From: an uncultured Cytophagales bacterium
Lineage (GTDB): Bacteria; Bacteroidota; Bacteroidia; Cytophagales; Thermonemataceae
Length of the DNA: 64,000 bases
Direction of reading: 5' to 3'
NCBI GenBank assembly: GCA_938002655.1
Contig: CALLAC010000007.1
Location: forward strand, 119,129 to 183,128
Positions 46,733 to 56,400 of the stretch are shown in pieces. Made by a program: the position numbers and the translations under genes. The notes under the pieces were generated by a model. The model was not told the DNA's origin and ran no database searches. It was given only the letters and a program-made list of their open reading frames with translations. Position 1 is the first letter of the stretch. Each line of letters starts with the position of its first letter.

Positions 46733-46764
46733 TTTGCATGTTTTTTTTTTAGCTACTATATTTG
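46733..46764 (+). promoter_or_regulatory. Promoter of the tRNA-Gly/tRNA-Leu unit
   Basis: TTTG at 46733-46736, a 20-nt spacer and TATATTTG at 46757-46764, a perfect pair 33 nt before the first tRNA. Confidence 0.68.
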
Positions 46765-46797
46765 TAGCCACAATTCAGGCAACACTGAAAATAAAAA

Positions 46798-46870
46798 GCG
46801 GAAATAGCTCAGTTGGTAGAGCACAACCTTGCCAAGGTTGGGGTCGCGAGTTCGAGTCTCGTTTTCCGCT
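46798..46870 (+). tRNA. tRNA-Gly (GCC)
   Basis: A complete cloverleaf of 73 nt. The acceptor GCGGAAA (46798-46804) pairs with TTTCCGC (46863-46869) and the discriminator is T. The anticodon stem CAACC/GGTTG encloses loop TTGCCAA, anticodon GCC, and the T-loop is TTCGAGT. CCA is not encoded. A T-rich stretch and two small hairpins follow. Confidence 0.96.
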
Positions 46871-46878
46871 CTTTTTTA

Positions 46879-46908
46879 TTGCCCTTCGGGCAACCTATTT
46901 GGTAGGTT
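46879..46908 (+). other. Two short hairpins between the tRNA genes
   Basis: TTGCCC/GGGCAA with a 3-nt loop (46879-46893) and AACCTA/TAGGTT (46892-46908) lie in the spacer between the two tRNAs. They may be processing signals or a partial terminator, but neither has a full U tract. Confidence 0.35.
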
Positions 46909-46946
46909 TAGCCTAAAGACATACAGGCTACACAAGTGTAGTCAGA

Positions 46947-47032
46947 GCCGGGGTGGTGGAATTGGTAGACACGCAGGACTTAAAATCCTGTGGCGGTAAA
47001 ACGCCGTACGGGTTCGATTCCCGTTCCTGGCA
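46947..47032 (+). tRNA. tRNA-Leu (TAA)
   Basis: An 86-nt tRNA with a long variable arm. The acceptor GCCGGGG pairs with the TCCTGGC end (two wobbles). The anticodon stem CAGGA/TCCTG holds loop CTTAAAA, anticodon TAA. The variable arm has a GGCG/CGCC stem, and the T-arm is GGGTTCGATTCCC. CCA is not encoded. It has no separate promoter, so it is likely read with the tRNA-Gly gene. Confidence 0.95.
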
Positions 47033-47102
47033 CAAAAAATTTAAAGTTTGGAGTTTTAGTTTGGAGCCTTTATTATCCCCGAGCCCAGTAATTCTGATAT
47101 TT

Positions 47103-47693
47103 TTAGTTACGCATTGCTTCTTTTCGCCATTCCCAAAATCCTTTACTTGCCATCCCTAAAAAAATAGCGTATAGCAAAGCATACAAATAAGCTGTCTTAT
47201 ACCAATACATACCTACATAAATCAGATCGGCAATGATCCATACAAGCCAGTTTTCAACATATTTTCGAGCTAGTAGCCAAGTAGCCAGTATACTCAAAGT
47301 AGTAGTAAGCGTGTCCCAAAAAAGAATATCTCCTTTCAGCCAAGCAAGTAACTGATAAGTGAGAGCAAAAACTATCAAAAATGCTATTAAAAGCCACTTG
47401 TATAAATGCTTTGGTAAAAAAACAATAGTTAAATTCTCCATTTTTGAATTTCTCTTGCCAAATTTCCATTGCCAAAATCCATACAAAGCAGTTGCGATGA
47501 AAAAAAATTGCAGGTTCATATCTCCTAGCAACCTCAACTCATAGAAAAATATCGCTGAAATAGCCGAACTGACTATAGCCCAAAACCAAGCCCATATATT
47601 TGCTCGTATATTGAGCCAAACGCAGTACAAACTCGTCAGAAATCCTAAAATTTCCAGATAGTTTGCTTGGATCCAATGAAGGAATGGTTGCAT
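47103..47693 (-). CDS. pnuC: Nicotinamide riboside transporter PnuC
   Basis: A 196-residue inner-membrane protein with about seven helices. The PnuC family blocks are present: EILGFLTSLYCVWLNIRANIW, FYELRLLGDMNLQFFFIATALYGFWQW, and WLVWIIADLIYVGMYWYKT. The conserved Trp/Asn residues match the ones that form the substrate path in PnuC structures. It takes up nicotinamide riboside (or a close relative) for NAD synthesis. Its ATG shares one base with the mvaB stop, so translation is coupled. Confidence 0.88.
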   Translation of the reverse strand: MQPFLHWIQANYLEILGFLTSLYCVWLNIRANIWAWFWAIVSSAISAIFFYELRLLGDMNLQFFFIATALYGFWQWKFGKRNSKMENLTIVFLPKHLYKWLLIAFLIVFALTYQLLAWLKGDILFWDTLTTTLSILATWLLARKYVENWLVWIIADLIYVGMYWYKTAYLYALLYAIFLGMASKGFWEWRKEAMRN

Positions 47694-48541
47694 TACCAGC
47701 CAAAAACTTTTTGTGAAAATGCCATTGCTTTCTCTAAAAATTCGGTATTGTAGGTATATGGAATGGATTTTTCTTGTAAAAATTTCAAAATAGTTTCCGT
47801 AGCGATGTTGCCTGTAAGTTCATCTTTTGCCATAGGACAGCCCCCAAAGCCCCGCAATGCCCCGTCAAATCTACGACAACCCGCATTGTAGGCACTTTCA
47901 ATTTTACTATATGCTGTTTGAGGATTGCTGTGCAAGTGTACGCCCCATTCTACCTGTGGCATTTTTTGGCTTAAATGTGCAAATAGCTCGCTGATACTTT
48001 TAGGAGTTGCTACGCCAATGGTATCGGAAAGAGCAATAATTTGCACCCCCAGATTTAATAATTTTTCGGCAAGCATTTCTACAATTTCAGGCGAATAAGG
48101 TTCATGGTAAGGATTTCCAAAGCCCATCGAAAGATACACTACTTGGCTTTTTTTATATTTTTCGCAAAGATTTTGTATTTGGGCTACTACTTCCAAAGCC
48201 TCTTGTATGCTTTTGTTGGTGTTTCTTTTCTGAAACTCTTCCGAAACTGATAAAGGAAAACCCAAAAAACGAATTTCCTCAAACTCGCAAGCCTGCTCTG
48301 CTCCTTTCAGGTTAGCAATAATAGCCAAGAGTTTTGTTGAAGTATTACTTACATCTAATTTTTTCAATACTTCCGCTGTATCTTGCATTTGCGGCATAGC
48401 CTTTGGCGAAACAAAACTGCCAAAATCTAAAACTTCAAAGCCCACACGTAAAAGCAAATTTAAGTATTCTGCTTTGATTTCGGTAGGTATAAATTGGTGT
48501 ATGCCTTGCATAGCATCACGAGGGCATTCAACAAGAGTCAT
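47693..48541 (-). CDS. mvaB: Hydroxymethylglutaryl-CoA lyase
   Basis: A 282-residue TIM-barrel lyase cleaving HMG-CoA to acetyl-CoA and acetoacetate, the last step of leucine breakdown. The active-site RD pair is in LVECPRDAMQG (Arg-Asp near residue 7), the metal His pair in GVHLHSN, and the catalytic Cys in the flexible loop GFGGCPMAKDELTGN. It starts close to the catalytic motif and is a little short, but complete. It sits between a PAP2-like membrane protein gene (4 nt upstream) and pnuC (1-nt overlap). Confidence 0.9.
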   Translation of the reverse strand: MTLVECPRDAMQGIHQFIPTEIKAEYLNLLLRVGFEVLDFGSFVSPKAMPQMQDTAEVLKKLDVSNTSTKLLAIIANLKGAEQACEFEEIRFLGFPLSVSEEFQKRNTNKSIQEALEVVAQIQNLCEKYKKSQVVYLSMGFGNPYHEPYSPEIVEMLAEKLLNLGVQIIALSDTIGVATPKSISELFAHLSQKMPQVEWGVHLHSNPQTAYSKIESAYNAGCRRFDGALRGFGGCPMAKDELTGNIATETILKFLQEKSIPYTYNTEFLEKAMAFSQKVFGW

Positions 48542-48545
48542 ATTC

Positions 48546-49178
48546 TTATACTTTCCAAAGTAAAACTATCAAAAAATTTATCCAAAAACCCACTACACTA
48601 CCCCAAAAAACTTCTTGCCAGCTATGAGCCTTCATTGAAAGCCTTGCAGAAGCCACCGCTCCCCATACAATTGCCGTAATTGCTAATGGAAATCCTAAAG
48701 TGTATTCATGGTAGCGTAAAGCCATTGCAAGCATTCCCCCAAAAACACCTGCTATGGCAAGATTATGAGCACTAATTTTGTAAAAAAAAGTAATTATCGT
48801 AAGCAAAAACAAGGAAAAGCAAATACTACCAAATACAAGTAAGATTTTTTCGTCTAAATAAATCTTTTGTGTAAGTATGTAAAAAAGGTAGGTAGTTGCT
48901 GCATAAATAACACAAATAATAGCAAAAGGCAGGCGTCTCTCTTGACGGCTAGGAAGGCTTAGGCTACTAATCACTTGCAAACGTCTGAGAATTATCATTA
49001 TAAGTACAGGCAGAGAAAAAGTAAGCAAAAAAGTTATTTCTAACAGAAGCCAACGCCCTTTTTTACTTGCCACTACTACCAAATTGGGTGAAATAAAAAA
49101 CATCAGCCCCATTATCAGAGTAGGTAGCAATAATGGGTGAAAAATTAGGGATATTGTAAGAGCAAGTCTTTGAGGCAT
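48546..49178 (-). CDS. PAP2-like integral membrane protein
   Basis: A 210-residue protein with about six membrane helices. Two stretches recall the PAP2 phosphatase active site: KISAHNLAIAG in place of the PSGH motif, and ARLSMKAHSWQEVFWGSVVG, with Arg, His and an acidic residue spaced as in SRxxxxxHxxxD (Glu for Asp). It may act on lipid or undecaprenyl pyrophosphates at the membrane. The substitutions make catalytic activity uncertain. It is the first gene of the run with mvaB and pnuC. Confidence 0.6.
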   Translation of the reverse strand: MPQRLALTISLIFHPLLLPTLIMGLMFFISPNLVVVASKKGRWLLLEITFLLTFSLPVLIMIILRRLQVISSLSLPSRQERRLPFAIICVIYAATTYLFYILTQKIYLDEKILLVFGSICFSLFLLTIITFFYKISAHNLAIAGVFGGMLAMALRYHEYTLGFPLAITAIVWGAVASARLSMKAHSWQEVFWGSVVGFWINFLIVLLWKV

Positions 49179-49267
49179 CTGTTTAGGTCTAATGTATTAT
49201 TTTCGTTCCAGAAAGCAAAACATTGATTTTAAGGTTTTTATTTTGCTTCTTGTTTTCGAGCATCTGT

Positions 49268-50014
49268 CTACTTTCTCATTTCTCGGACAAGTTGCGAGCA
49301 AAATAAAAACTCTTGTAGTGCGGGTTCTTGGGTATCTAAAATATTGCTTTTACTACCTTCCCAAACTTTTTTGCCCTGATACAAAAACATAATATAATCA
49401 CCAATCCCCATTACTGAATTCATATCGTGAGTAACTACAACGGTAGTAGTTTGGTACTCGTAAGTAATTTCTTGAATGAGTTCGTCAATACGAATGGCAG
49501 TAAGTGGGTCTAGACCTGAATTGGGCTCATCACAAAAAAGATACTGCGAATTTAGCACAATAGCCCTTGCAATCCCTACACGTTTTTTCATACCTCCTGA
49601 AATTTCGGAAGGCATTCGTTGAGCGGCATGTTCAAGCCCTACTCTTTTCAGACAAAAATACACTCTATCTGTTTTTTCGCTCATACTCATGTTGGTGAGC
49701 ATATCCAAAGGAAAACGGACATTTTCTTCCACAGTTTTGGAATCAAAAAGAGCTGAACCTTGAAAAAGCATACCAATTTCTTTACGAATCTCTCGCTTTT
49801 CTGTTTCATTACCTTCGGTAAAATTTCTGCCATCAAACAAAGCATAGCCTGTATCAGGCTTGATAAGACCTACAATACACTTGATAAGCACACTTTTGCC
49901 CGTTCCACTCCCACCAATAATAAGGTTCAGTTTACCTTTTTCAAAAATACCACTGACATCATCTAATACCTTACGTTCCCCAAAAGTTTTGCTAATGTTT
50001 CTGAACTCAATCAT
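49268..50014 (-). CDS. ABC transporter ATPase, MlaF-type
   Basis: A 248-residue ABC ATPase. Walker A is GGSGTGKSV, the Q loop IGMLFQGSALFDS, the signature SGGMKKRVGIARAI and Walker B YLFCDEPNSGLD. The SGGMKKRVxxARA signature and the GSALFDSxTVxENVxFPL block mark the MlaF family, which powers phospholipid or steroid/organic-solvent transport between membranes with MlaE and MlaD. Those partners are not in the window. A weak minus-strand CATCTTTG lies 16-23 nt before the ATG. Confidence 0.87.
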   Translation of the reverse strand: MIEFRNISKTFGERKVLDDVSGIFEKGKLNLIIGGSGTGKSVLIKCIVGLIKPDTGYALFDGRNFTEGNETEKREIRKEIGMLFQGSALFDSKTVEENVRFPLDMLTNMSMSEKTDRVYFCLKRVGLEHAAQRMPSEISGGMKKRVGIARAIVLNSQYLFCDEPNSGLDPLTAIRIDELIQEITYEYQTTTVVVTHDMNSVMGIGDYIMFLYQGKKVWEGSKSNILDTQEPALQEFLFCSQLVREMRK

Positions 50015-50313
50015 AGTCTAAAATTTATGCAAAGATGAAAAAAATTACAGCAAGATAAAAATGCTTTTACAGAATTATAGGTTTTTCGGAAAGCCAATGG
50101 ATTTAGTAGTAATTTTCGTATACGAGTTTTATCATTACTCTTTCAAAATCTTGAAATTTCGTTTCGGGATTTTGTTTTTCTCATAAAATTTGCAAATCAC
50201 CAAAAGATTTCTGTATCTTTGAAAAATAAACTAAGTTTACATTTTTGTAGATTTGCAGAATTCAAAACAAACTTTTATACATTCAGAACGCTCAAACCTC
50301 TTGAATTGTAGCA
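50015..50313. other. 299-bp divergent intergenic region
   Basis: It holds the promoter of the GAF/PAS sensor gene and a weak start region for the MlaF gene. I saw no other gene, repeat or structured RNA. Confidence 0.35.
50189..50221 (+). promoter_or_regulatory. Promoter of the GAF/PAS sensor gene
   Basis: TTTG at 50189-50192, a 21-nt spacer and TATCTTTG at 50214-50221, a perfect pair. The 5' leader would be about 85 nt to the ATG at 50314, longer than for most genes here. Confidence 0.62.
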
Positions 50314-52911
50314 ATGGCTCGCAAGAATACAATTTTAAACTTCTTTACAAGTCCTAAATATACTTTACGCAGAAAAATAGCAGGCAGTCTGCTTTTGGTA
50401 TTTGCTCTATTTGCCTTAGCAACAATTCTATTTCTTATCCGTATGAGCCAACTTACTGAAAGAGAGCGTTACTTACTCGGCATTGCTTACCCTTCACAAG
50501 AACAATTAGCCCTACTCAAAGGGTATGTAGCACAAACCAATTCGGCACTGCAAAATGAGCTTATTTACAGAAACCCTTCCTATGCTTCTGAAAGAGAAAA
50601 TATTTGGAAATATTTCATCAAAGCTACTACCGATACATTGGCTCGCTACGAAAAAGAATGGAAACTTTTAGAAGATAGAACCGATTATGCTACGCTCCTT
50701 ACTGACTTAGAAAAATTAAAACGTTATCAGCGAAGTATTTCCCGAATTATAGAAGAACAAGAACGCGAAGGTACCAGCTTTACAGGCGAAAACTTTGCAA
50801 TTTCGGATACTACACGTATCAATATCAGTGAAGAGCAACAAGAAGCCACTTTTGACAGCCAATCTGCTTTTGTGAATACTGATACAGAGGCTTTCATTGA
50901 AGGTGTAGAAATAGTTAGAGGAAAAGAAACACAAAATTTTACAACATCAGAAGCAAAGATAGATGCTGAACGCTTTGTATTCCTTTCTGAAAATACTAAA
51001 CAACTCTATCAAAAACAAATTATTGAACTTACACAAAAAATTTATGTTGATATTGACCGCCTGATTAAAAGTAGAAAAGAGCAAATTCGTTTAGAGCGTG
51101 AATACCTAAATTTACACAAGAACTTGCTTACGCTTGCAGGTATTCTCTTTATTCTGCTGATGATAGCCGTAGTGTATTGGAGAGGGAAAAACATCAATCA
51201 AAAAATATACAAGCGTTTGCAAGAACTTGATGAATATTTGCTTTTACTTTCAGCAGGTAATTTGCCTAAAATTCAGTGGCAAGGTGAAAAAGATGAAACG
51301 CTTTCTATCTTACACAACATAGAAAAGCTCACTTACGAACTAACCCAAACCCAAGAGCTTGCCAAACAAATTGGAAAGGGCAATTTTAAAACTCAACTAC
51401 GGGTATTTGATGATAAGAGCATACTCGGAACAGCTTTCTCGAAAATGCAAGAAGGTCTGAAAAATGTATCGGAACAAGAAAATATTCGAAACTGGCTCAA
51501 TGAAGGGCTTACACTCTTTGCCGATATTCTCCGAGATACCGAAAACCCTCAAAAACTTTATGATAATCTGGTTCGCAATGCCGTAAAATATGTAAAAGGC
51601 CAATACGGCGGCATCTACATTGTTAGCAGTAGCGAAGGCGAAACCCCCTATTTAGAGCTAAAATCGGCTTATGCATTAGATAAAAAGAAATACATCAAAC
51701 AGCAGGTGTATTTAGGGCAAGGGCTTGTTGGGCAATGCTGGCAAGAAGGCGAAAGTATTTATTTGCTCAAAGTTCCCAAAGATTACATTCATATTGCTTC
51801 GGGTTTGGGCGAAGAGGCACCTCGTTCTATTTTACTTGTACCTATCAAAGTAAGCGGTGAGGTATTTGGTGTATTAGAAATAGCTTCGCTCCATCTGCTT
51901 ACCGAAACTGAAAAGAACTTTTTAGAAGTAATTGCCGAAGATATTGCTTCAGCCATTTCTACTATCAAATCTAGCGAAGAAACACGTCTATTGCTTGCTT
52001 CTTCTAGCCAAGAGTTAGAGCAAATATCGGCTCAAAAAGTAGCTATGGAACAAAGTATGGCTCAGCTCATAGCCGATAGAGAAGCTCTTGAACGACGCAA
52101 TGCTGATATGGCGGCTTTCGTACAAGCTATTCAGAAAGCTACTATTGTTGCCGAATTGGATAGACATGGCTATTTTGTTGATGTCAATGATAACTTTCTG
52201 GAAATTACGGGTTATACTCGCCGAGAAGTGATTGGGCAACATCGCAGTTTTTATGCTCCCAAAGACTCTGACCCCGCCGAATTTAGTTTAGTTTGGGCTC
52301 AACTTTCACAAGGCAATTATGTTGAAAAAGTCATCAAACGCTTACGAAAAAATGGTTCTGAAATTTGGTTGCGAGCCTCGTTTTTCCCTCTTCTAGATAG
52401 AGAAGGTAATTTGCAAAAAGTAACTTGCATTTGTACCGATGTTACAAACAAAATGTTGCAAGAAGTTCGCCTCCAAGAAAACCAAAAAACAGCAGGCTTC
52501 AAAAACACCGTACTCGAACATTCTTTTTTGGTTTTTGAAACTGACAGCCACTTGCATATCAAAGATATGAACGAATATGCAGTAAAATGCCTAAAAATCG
52601 TTAAATTCGATTATATCGGTCATCATATAGACGAAATAATTTTAGGACGTTGGGACTACAAATCGCTACTTGCCGAGCTTGAAAATCGAAGCATTGCCGA
52701 AGGCATAGTAGTACTCAAAGCCGCCGATTTTGGTTTCCGCTATGTAAAAATGATTATTGCTAGCGTAAAAGATAAAAAAGGTGAAATTGAGAGTATTTTT
52801 TGGGTAGGAATAGATATTACCGAAAGCAAAGCGAAGGAAATTCAACTGGAAGATAAGGTAAAATATTTGGAAAGAAAGCTTCAACTTCTCGAAGAGAAAA
52901 ATCAATCATAA
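50314..52911 (+). CDS. Membrane GAF/PAS sensor without an output domain
   Basis: An 865-residue protein. A first membrane helix lies at about 22-44, a large mostly helical extracytoplasmic part (about 45-265) has long coiled coils, and a second helix lies at about 268-290. A linker/HAMP-like region follows, a GAF domain at about 395-545 (KYVKGQYGGIYIVSSSEGET, YLGQGLVGQCWQEGE, LLVPIKVSGEVFGVLEIAS), a coiled coil, then PAS domains at about 605-720 (YFVDVNDNFLEITGYTRREV) and 735-845. The chain ends in a short coiled coil. There is no kinase, cyclase or methyl-accepting domain, so it must signal through a partner. Confidence 0.85.
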   Translation: MARKNTILNFFTSPKYTLRRKIAGSLLLVFALFALATILFLIRMSQLTERERYLLGIAYPSQEQLALLKGYVAQTNSALQNELIYRNPSYASERENIWKYFIKATTDTLARYEKEWKLLEDRTDYATLLTDLEKLKRYQRSISRIIEEQEREGTSFTGENFAISDTTRINISEEQQEATFDSQSAFVNTDTEAFIEGVEIVRGKETQNFTTSEAKIDAERFVFLSENTKQLYQKQIIELTQKIYVDIDRLIKSRKEQIRLEREYLNLHKNLLTLAGILFILLMIAVVYWRGKNINQKIYKRLQELDEYLLLLSAGNLPKIQWQGEKDETLSILHNIEKLTYELTQTQELAKQIGKGNFKTQLRVFDDKSILGTAFSKMQEGLKNVSEQENIRNWLNEGLTLFADILRDTENPQKLYDNLVRNAVKYVKGQYGGIYIVSSSEGETPYLELKSAYALDKKKYIKQQVYLGQGLVGQCWQEGESIYLLKVPKDYIHIASGLGEEAPRSILLVPIKVSGEVFGVLEIASLHLLTETEKNFLEVIAEDIASAISTIKSSEETRLLLASSSQELEQISAQKVAMEQSMAQLIADREALERRNADMAAFVQAIQKATIVAELDRHGYFVDVNDNFLEITGYTRREVIGQHRSFYAPKDSDPAEFSLVWAQLSQGNYVEKVIKRLRKNGSEIWLRASFFPLLDREGNLQKVTCICTDVTNKMLQEVRLQENQKTAGFKNTVLEHSFLVFETDSHLHIKDMNEYAVKCLKIVKFDYIGHHIDEIILGRWDYKSLLAELENRSIAEGIVVLKAADFGFRYVKMIIASVKDKKGEIESIFWVGIDITESKAKEIQLEDKVKYLERKLQLLEEKNQS

Positions 52912-52926
52912 TTTTTTTAAAAAAAA

Positions 52927-52956
52927 TTGCACGTTAAGATTTTTTTTGTATCTTTG
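52927..52956 (+). promoter_or_regulatory. Promoter of rpmG
   Basis: TTG at 52927-52929, a 19-nt spacer and TATCTTTG at 52949-52956, a perfect pair about 41 nt before the ATG at 52998. Confidence 0.68.
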
Positions 52957-52997
52957 CCACTCATTTGAAAGCAAGTAAAATTAAAATTTTTACGGCA

Positions 52998-53183
52998 ATG
53001 GCGAAGAAAAAAGAAAATCGTGTACAAGTAATTTTAGAATGTACCGAACACAAAGCATCGGGCATGCCAGGTATATCTCGTTATGTTACTACCAAAAATA
53101 AAAAAAATACCCCTGAACGCTTGGAATTGAGAAAATACAACCCTATTCTCAAAAGGTACACTATCCATAAAGAAATTAAGTAA
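52998..53183 (+). CDS. rpmG: 50S ribosomal protein L33
   Basis: A 61-residue basic protein, [19 protein letters not shown] onward, ending [14 protein letters not shown], a standard L33. It lacks the four-cysteine zinc ribbon (only one Cys), so it is the zinc-independent form. The ATG at 52998 was chosen; the open frame extends upstream to 52965 but into the promoter leader. The DUF4295 gene follows after 18 nt. rpmB, which usually precedes rpmG in this group, is not here. Confidence 0.95.
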   Translation: MAKKKENRVQVILECTEHKASGMPGISRYVTTKNKKNTPERLELRKYNPILKRYTIHKEIK

Positions 53184-53201
53184 TCTTAAAACCTTAGAAC
53201 A

Positions 53202-53357
53202 ATGGCAAAGAAAGTAGTTGCAACCTTGAAAAAAGAAGACCCCAACGCCAAAAACTTTGCAAAGGTAATCAAGGCAGTAAAGTCTGAAAAAACAGGGGCA
53301 TACGTCTTCAAAGAAGAAATTGTACCACTTGACCAAGTGAAAGAAACCTTAAAGTAA
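53202..53357 (+). CDS. DUF4295 small ribosome-associated protein
   Basis: A 51-residue basic protein (MAKKVVATLKKEDPNAKNFA to QVKETLK) directly after rpmG, the position this family takes in Bacteroidota. The ATG is at 53202 and the stop at 53355-53357. It is a DUF4295 protein; I recall that a Bacteroidota ribosome structure showed such a small protein as an extra 50S component (bL38), but I could not check that. It shares the rpmG promoter and is followed by a strong bidirectional terminator. Confidence 0.9.
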   Translation: MAKKVVATLKKEDPNAKNFAKVIKAVKSEKTGAYVFKEEIVPLDQVKETLK

Positions 53358-53362
53358 AACAC

Positions 53363-53394
53363 AAAACCTATAAAGTGTACACTTTATAGGTTTT
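53363..53394. terminator. Bidirectional terminator after rpmG-DUF4295
   Basis: AAAACCTATAAAGT (53363-53376) and ACTTTATAGGTTTT (53381-53394) form a perfect 14-bp stem with a GTAC loop, A-rich before and T-rich after. It sits between rpmG-DUF4295 and the convergent TPR-CHAT gene. Confidence 0.85.
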
Positions 53395-53402
53395 ATAGCC
53401 TT

Positions 53403-56400
53403 TCAATTATTATTTATCATCACAAAAGCTCCCCAGTAATAAGGTTGTGGAAATTTTTTCCGAGTTTCTTTCATTGCATTGTGTAAAGCATTGTATTTAC
53501 TTGCTCCTTTGAGCCAAAAAGCATAGAAATTAGTCATTAAAAATTCGGTAGCGGCATCATCTACTTTCCAGAGGCTAGTTACTGCCGTATTAGCACCTGC
53601 AACCTGAAAAGCTCTTTGTAAGCCAAAGATACCTTCTGTATTTTTTACTTCTCCTGCTCCTGTTTCACAAGCTGAAAGAACCACTAAGTCTGTTTCGCTT
53701 AAATTTAGAGTTTGAGCTTCGAAGGCTGTAAGTATTCCGTCTTCATTGGTCTTTTTTTCTTTTCGTAATGTTTTTTGTACTCCTGCCAGCAAAAGCCCTG
53801 AACGAATAAGCGGATTGAAATTTTTCGTTTGTTTCGGCTCTGCTTTTGTTTCATTCAAATCTTCGTTTATATCTTCCAAAAAGTAGCCGTGAGTAGCTAT
53901 ATGCAATATACTTGGGCTATAAACATCTTTTATGTTTTTCTCATTGGCTTTTTTTTCTGTAAATTTTTGCACTTCTAAATTTTTGGTTTTCAAAATTTTT
54001 TCAATAGCATCTACTTCTTTCTTGGTTCCTGGCAAATTTACGATAGTACTTCGGTAGCGGGTCATATCATCCAATTCAGCTAATTTGAGTGTATCCGTAG
54101 GTGTTGCTACTCCATCTGCCTCATCTTCTTCGTAGTCGGGGTAGCCAAGCAAAACAGCATTTTTCAAGATAAGATTCTGTGAGCTATTCTTCAACTTTAC
54201 AATGTCTCGAGTACTAATTACAATTTGTACAGGGCGTTCATCTATCAGATATTTTTTAGTTTCAGGGTTCAAAAGTGTATTCGGATTGATAGCATAATAC
54301 ACACCATCACAAGCCAAATATATTTTCTTGGCATTAGGATTGATTTCGTGGATTTTCTGCTCGATAGGTTTCCAGAACAGATTGTAAGATGCTAAATCTT
54401 CTTTGCGGGTACGAATAGAATTACGATAAAAGGCAAGTTCTTCTTGCTCTATTTTAGGGGTAGTACGCCACAAAAAAGCAAGTTGTGGCTTACTATAATT
54501 TTTGGAAACTACAAAAGCTACATAATAAATGCTATCGGTAAAGCGATAATCAAATTTCTGAAATCGTACAATTTCTACGGCTACTTCATCTAGTTCTAGT
54601 ACACTTTGTACTTCTTTGAAGGTTGTGAATTTTTTTTGCTGAGTTTGAGCAAAAAGTGCTGATTTGAGCGAAAGTTGTTTTTCTATCTCTTCTATCTCTT
54701 TTTCCAGAGGTTCTGTATTGATACGCATGCTATCTGCTTCATTGTTTTTCATATAAATTTGAGCTACGGAATCTTTTTTAGCTTGCCATTTTTGGTAAAG
54801 GCTTATTAGCTCTTGGTCATTACTTTTGAGAATCGTGTTTCGCAAGCGATTTTGCTCTGAAAGCAAAATTCCTTTGATAGCCAGCTGATTGTTGTAGGCT
54901 TCTTCTATCAGATCGGGGTTGGCATCTTTACGCAATAGCATAAAGGAATGAAACATCACAAAAGATTGCTGAAAATATTTAAAGAAAATCTCTTTTTCTT
55001 TTTCAGAAAGGGTAGAAAAATTTTTACGAATTTGCTCTAAAAAGATACGATTGGCTTCGATGTAATAAGGTTCGGCTTTGTCAAATTTTTTTTCTACATA
55101 GTACAATTCGGCGATGTTACGCAAAGTTTTACCATATTCTAAATGCTTTTCGCCTAAAATTTCTTTTCGAATTTGAGCTACTTCGGTAAAGAGTTCGATG
55201 GCTTTTTCAAATTTGGCCTTTTGTCGGTACATAATAGCCAAATTATTCAAAGCACGAGCGTAAGTGGGGTGTTTGTTACCTAGATTTTTTCTTGCAATTT
55301 TCAATCCTTCTTGGTAGAGTGGTTCTGCTTTTTCAAATTCGCCTCGGTTGTTGTAGATATTAGCAAGGGCATTGAGTACTAAGCTATAAAGTTGGATATC
55401 GGCGGGGTTATTGCGGCAAGCATCCAAGACTTCTTGGTACATTTTTTCAACTCGTTCGCTTTGTCCTTCTTTTCTTGCATACAAAAGAGCCAAATTATAA
55501 AGCGAACGTGCATAATCGGGGTGCTTGGTACCATAAATTTCTTTGGTAATTTGTATAGATTCGGCAATCAGCGGTTCGGCTTTTTCCAAAAGCCCTTGCA
55601 TACGATAAATATTTGCTAAATCGTTGATAAGTGAGGCGTATTCGCGAGTATTTTTCCCTCTTGTTTTTAAGATTTCAATAGCTTGGGCATATGCTTTTTC
55701 TGCTTCGGCATATTCGCTACGAATGTAATAAATTTTGCCTAAATCTTTGAGAGCAAGTGCATAATCTGGATGTTTTTCTCCTACATTTTCTTTTACGATA
55801 TTGCGAGAAATTTTGTAATATTCTTCGGCTTTTTGATATTTGGCTTGCATGAAATATAAATCAGCCAGGTTTTTTACAACAACTGCATAAGCTGTACTTT
55901 TTTCGCCTAATGTAGCTTTATAAACGGCAAGAGCTTCTTCGTAGGTTTGTTCGGCAAGTGTTAGTTTTCCTGAAACTTTGTAAAGTAGGGCTAAATTATT
56001 GAGTGTATTGGCATACTCGGGGCTTTGCTCTTGTTTATTTCGCTTGCGAATTTTGATAACATCTTTGAAATAATCTTCGGCAAGTGTAAACTTACCTTCG
56101 TTTTGGTAAAATTTTGCTAAGTTTTCCATAGCCGCCGCATAAGCAGGGTGCTTTTCGCCTAGATTATCTTTTTGAAGTTTGAGATGTTCAACGTAAAGTT
56201 CTTCTGCACGATTGCGTTTGCCTGCTTTTTCGGCAAGTTTGGCAAGGCTTTCCAAAGCCTCTGCATAACGAGGGTCTTTGGTACCAAGTACTTCTTTGTT
56301 GAGAGCCAAAGCCTGCGAATAATACTCTTCTGCCAAATCGAATTTGCCTTGCTGTTGGTACAGATAAGCCAAGTTTTCAATGGTAGTGATATAATTTTCA

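Noticed and set aside
46734..47159. Short open frames across the two tRNA genes
   Set aside because: They read through complete tRNA cloverleafs.
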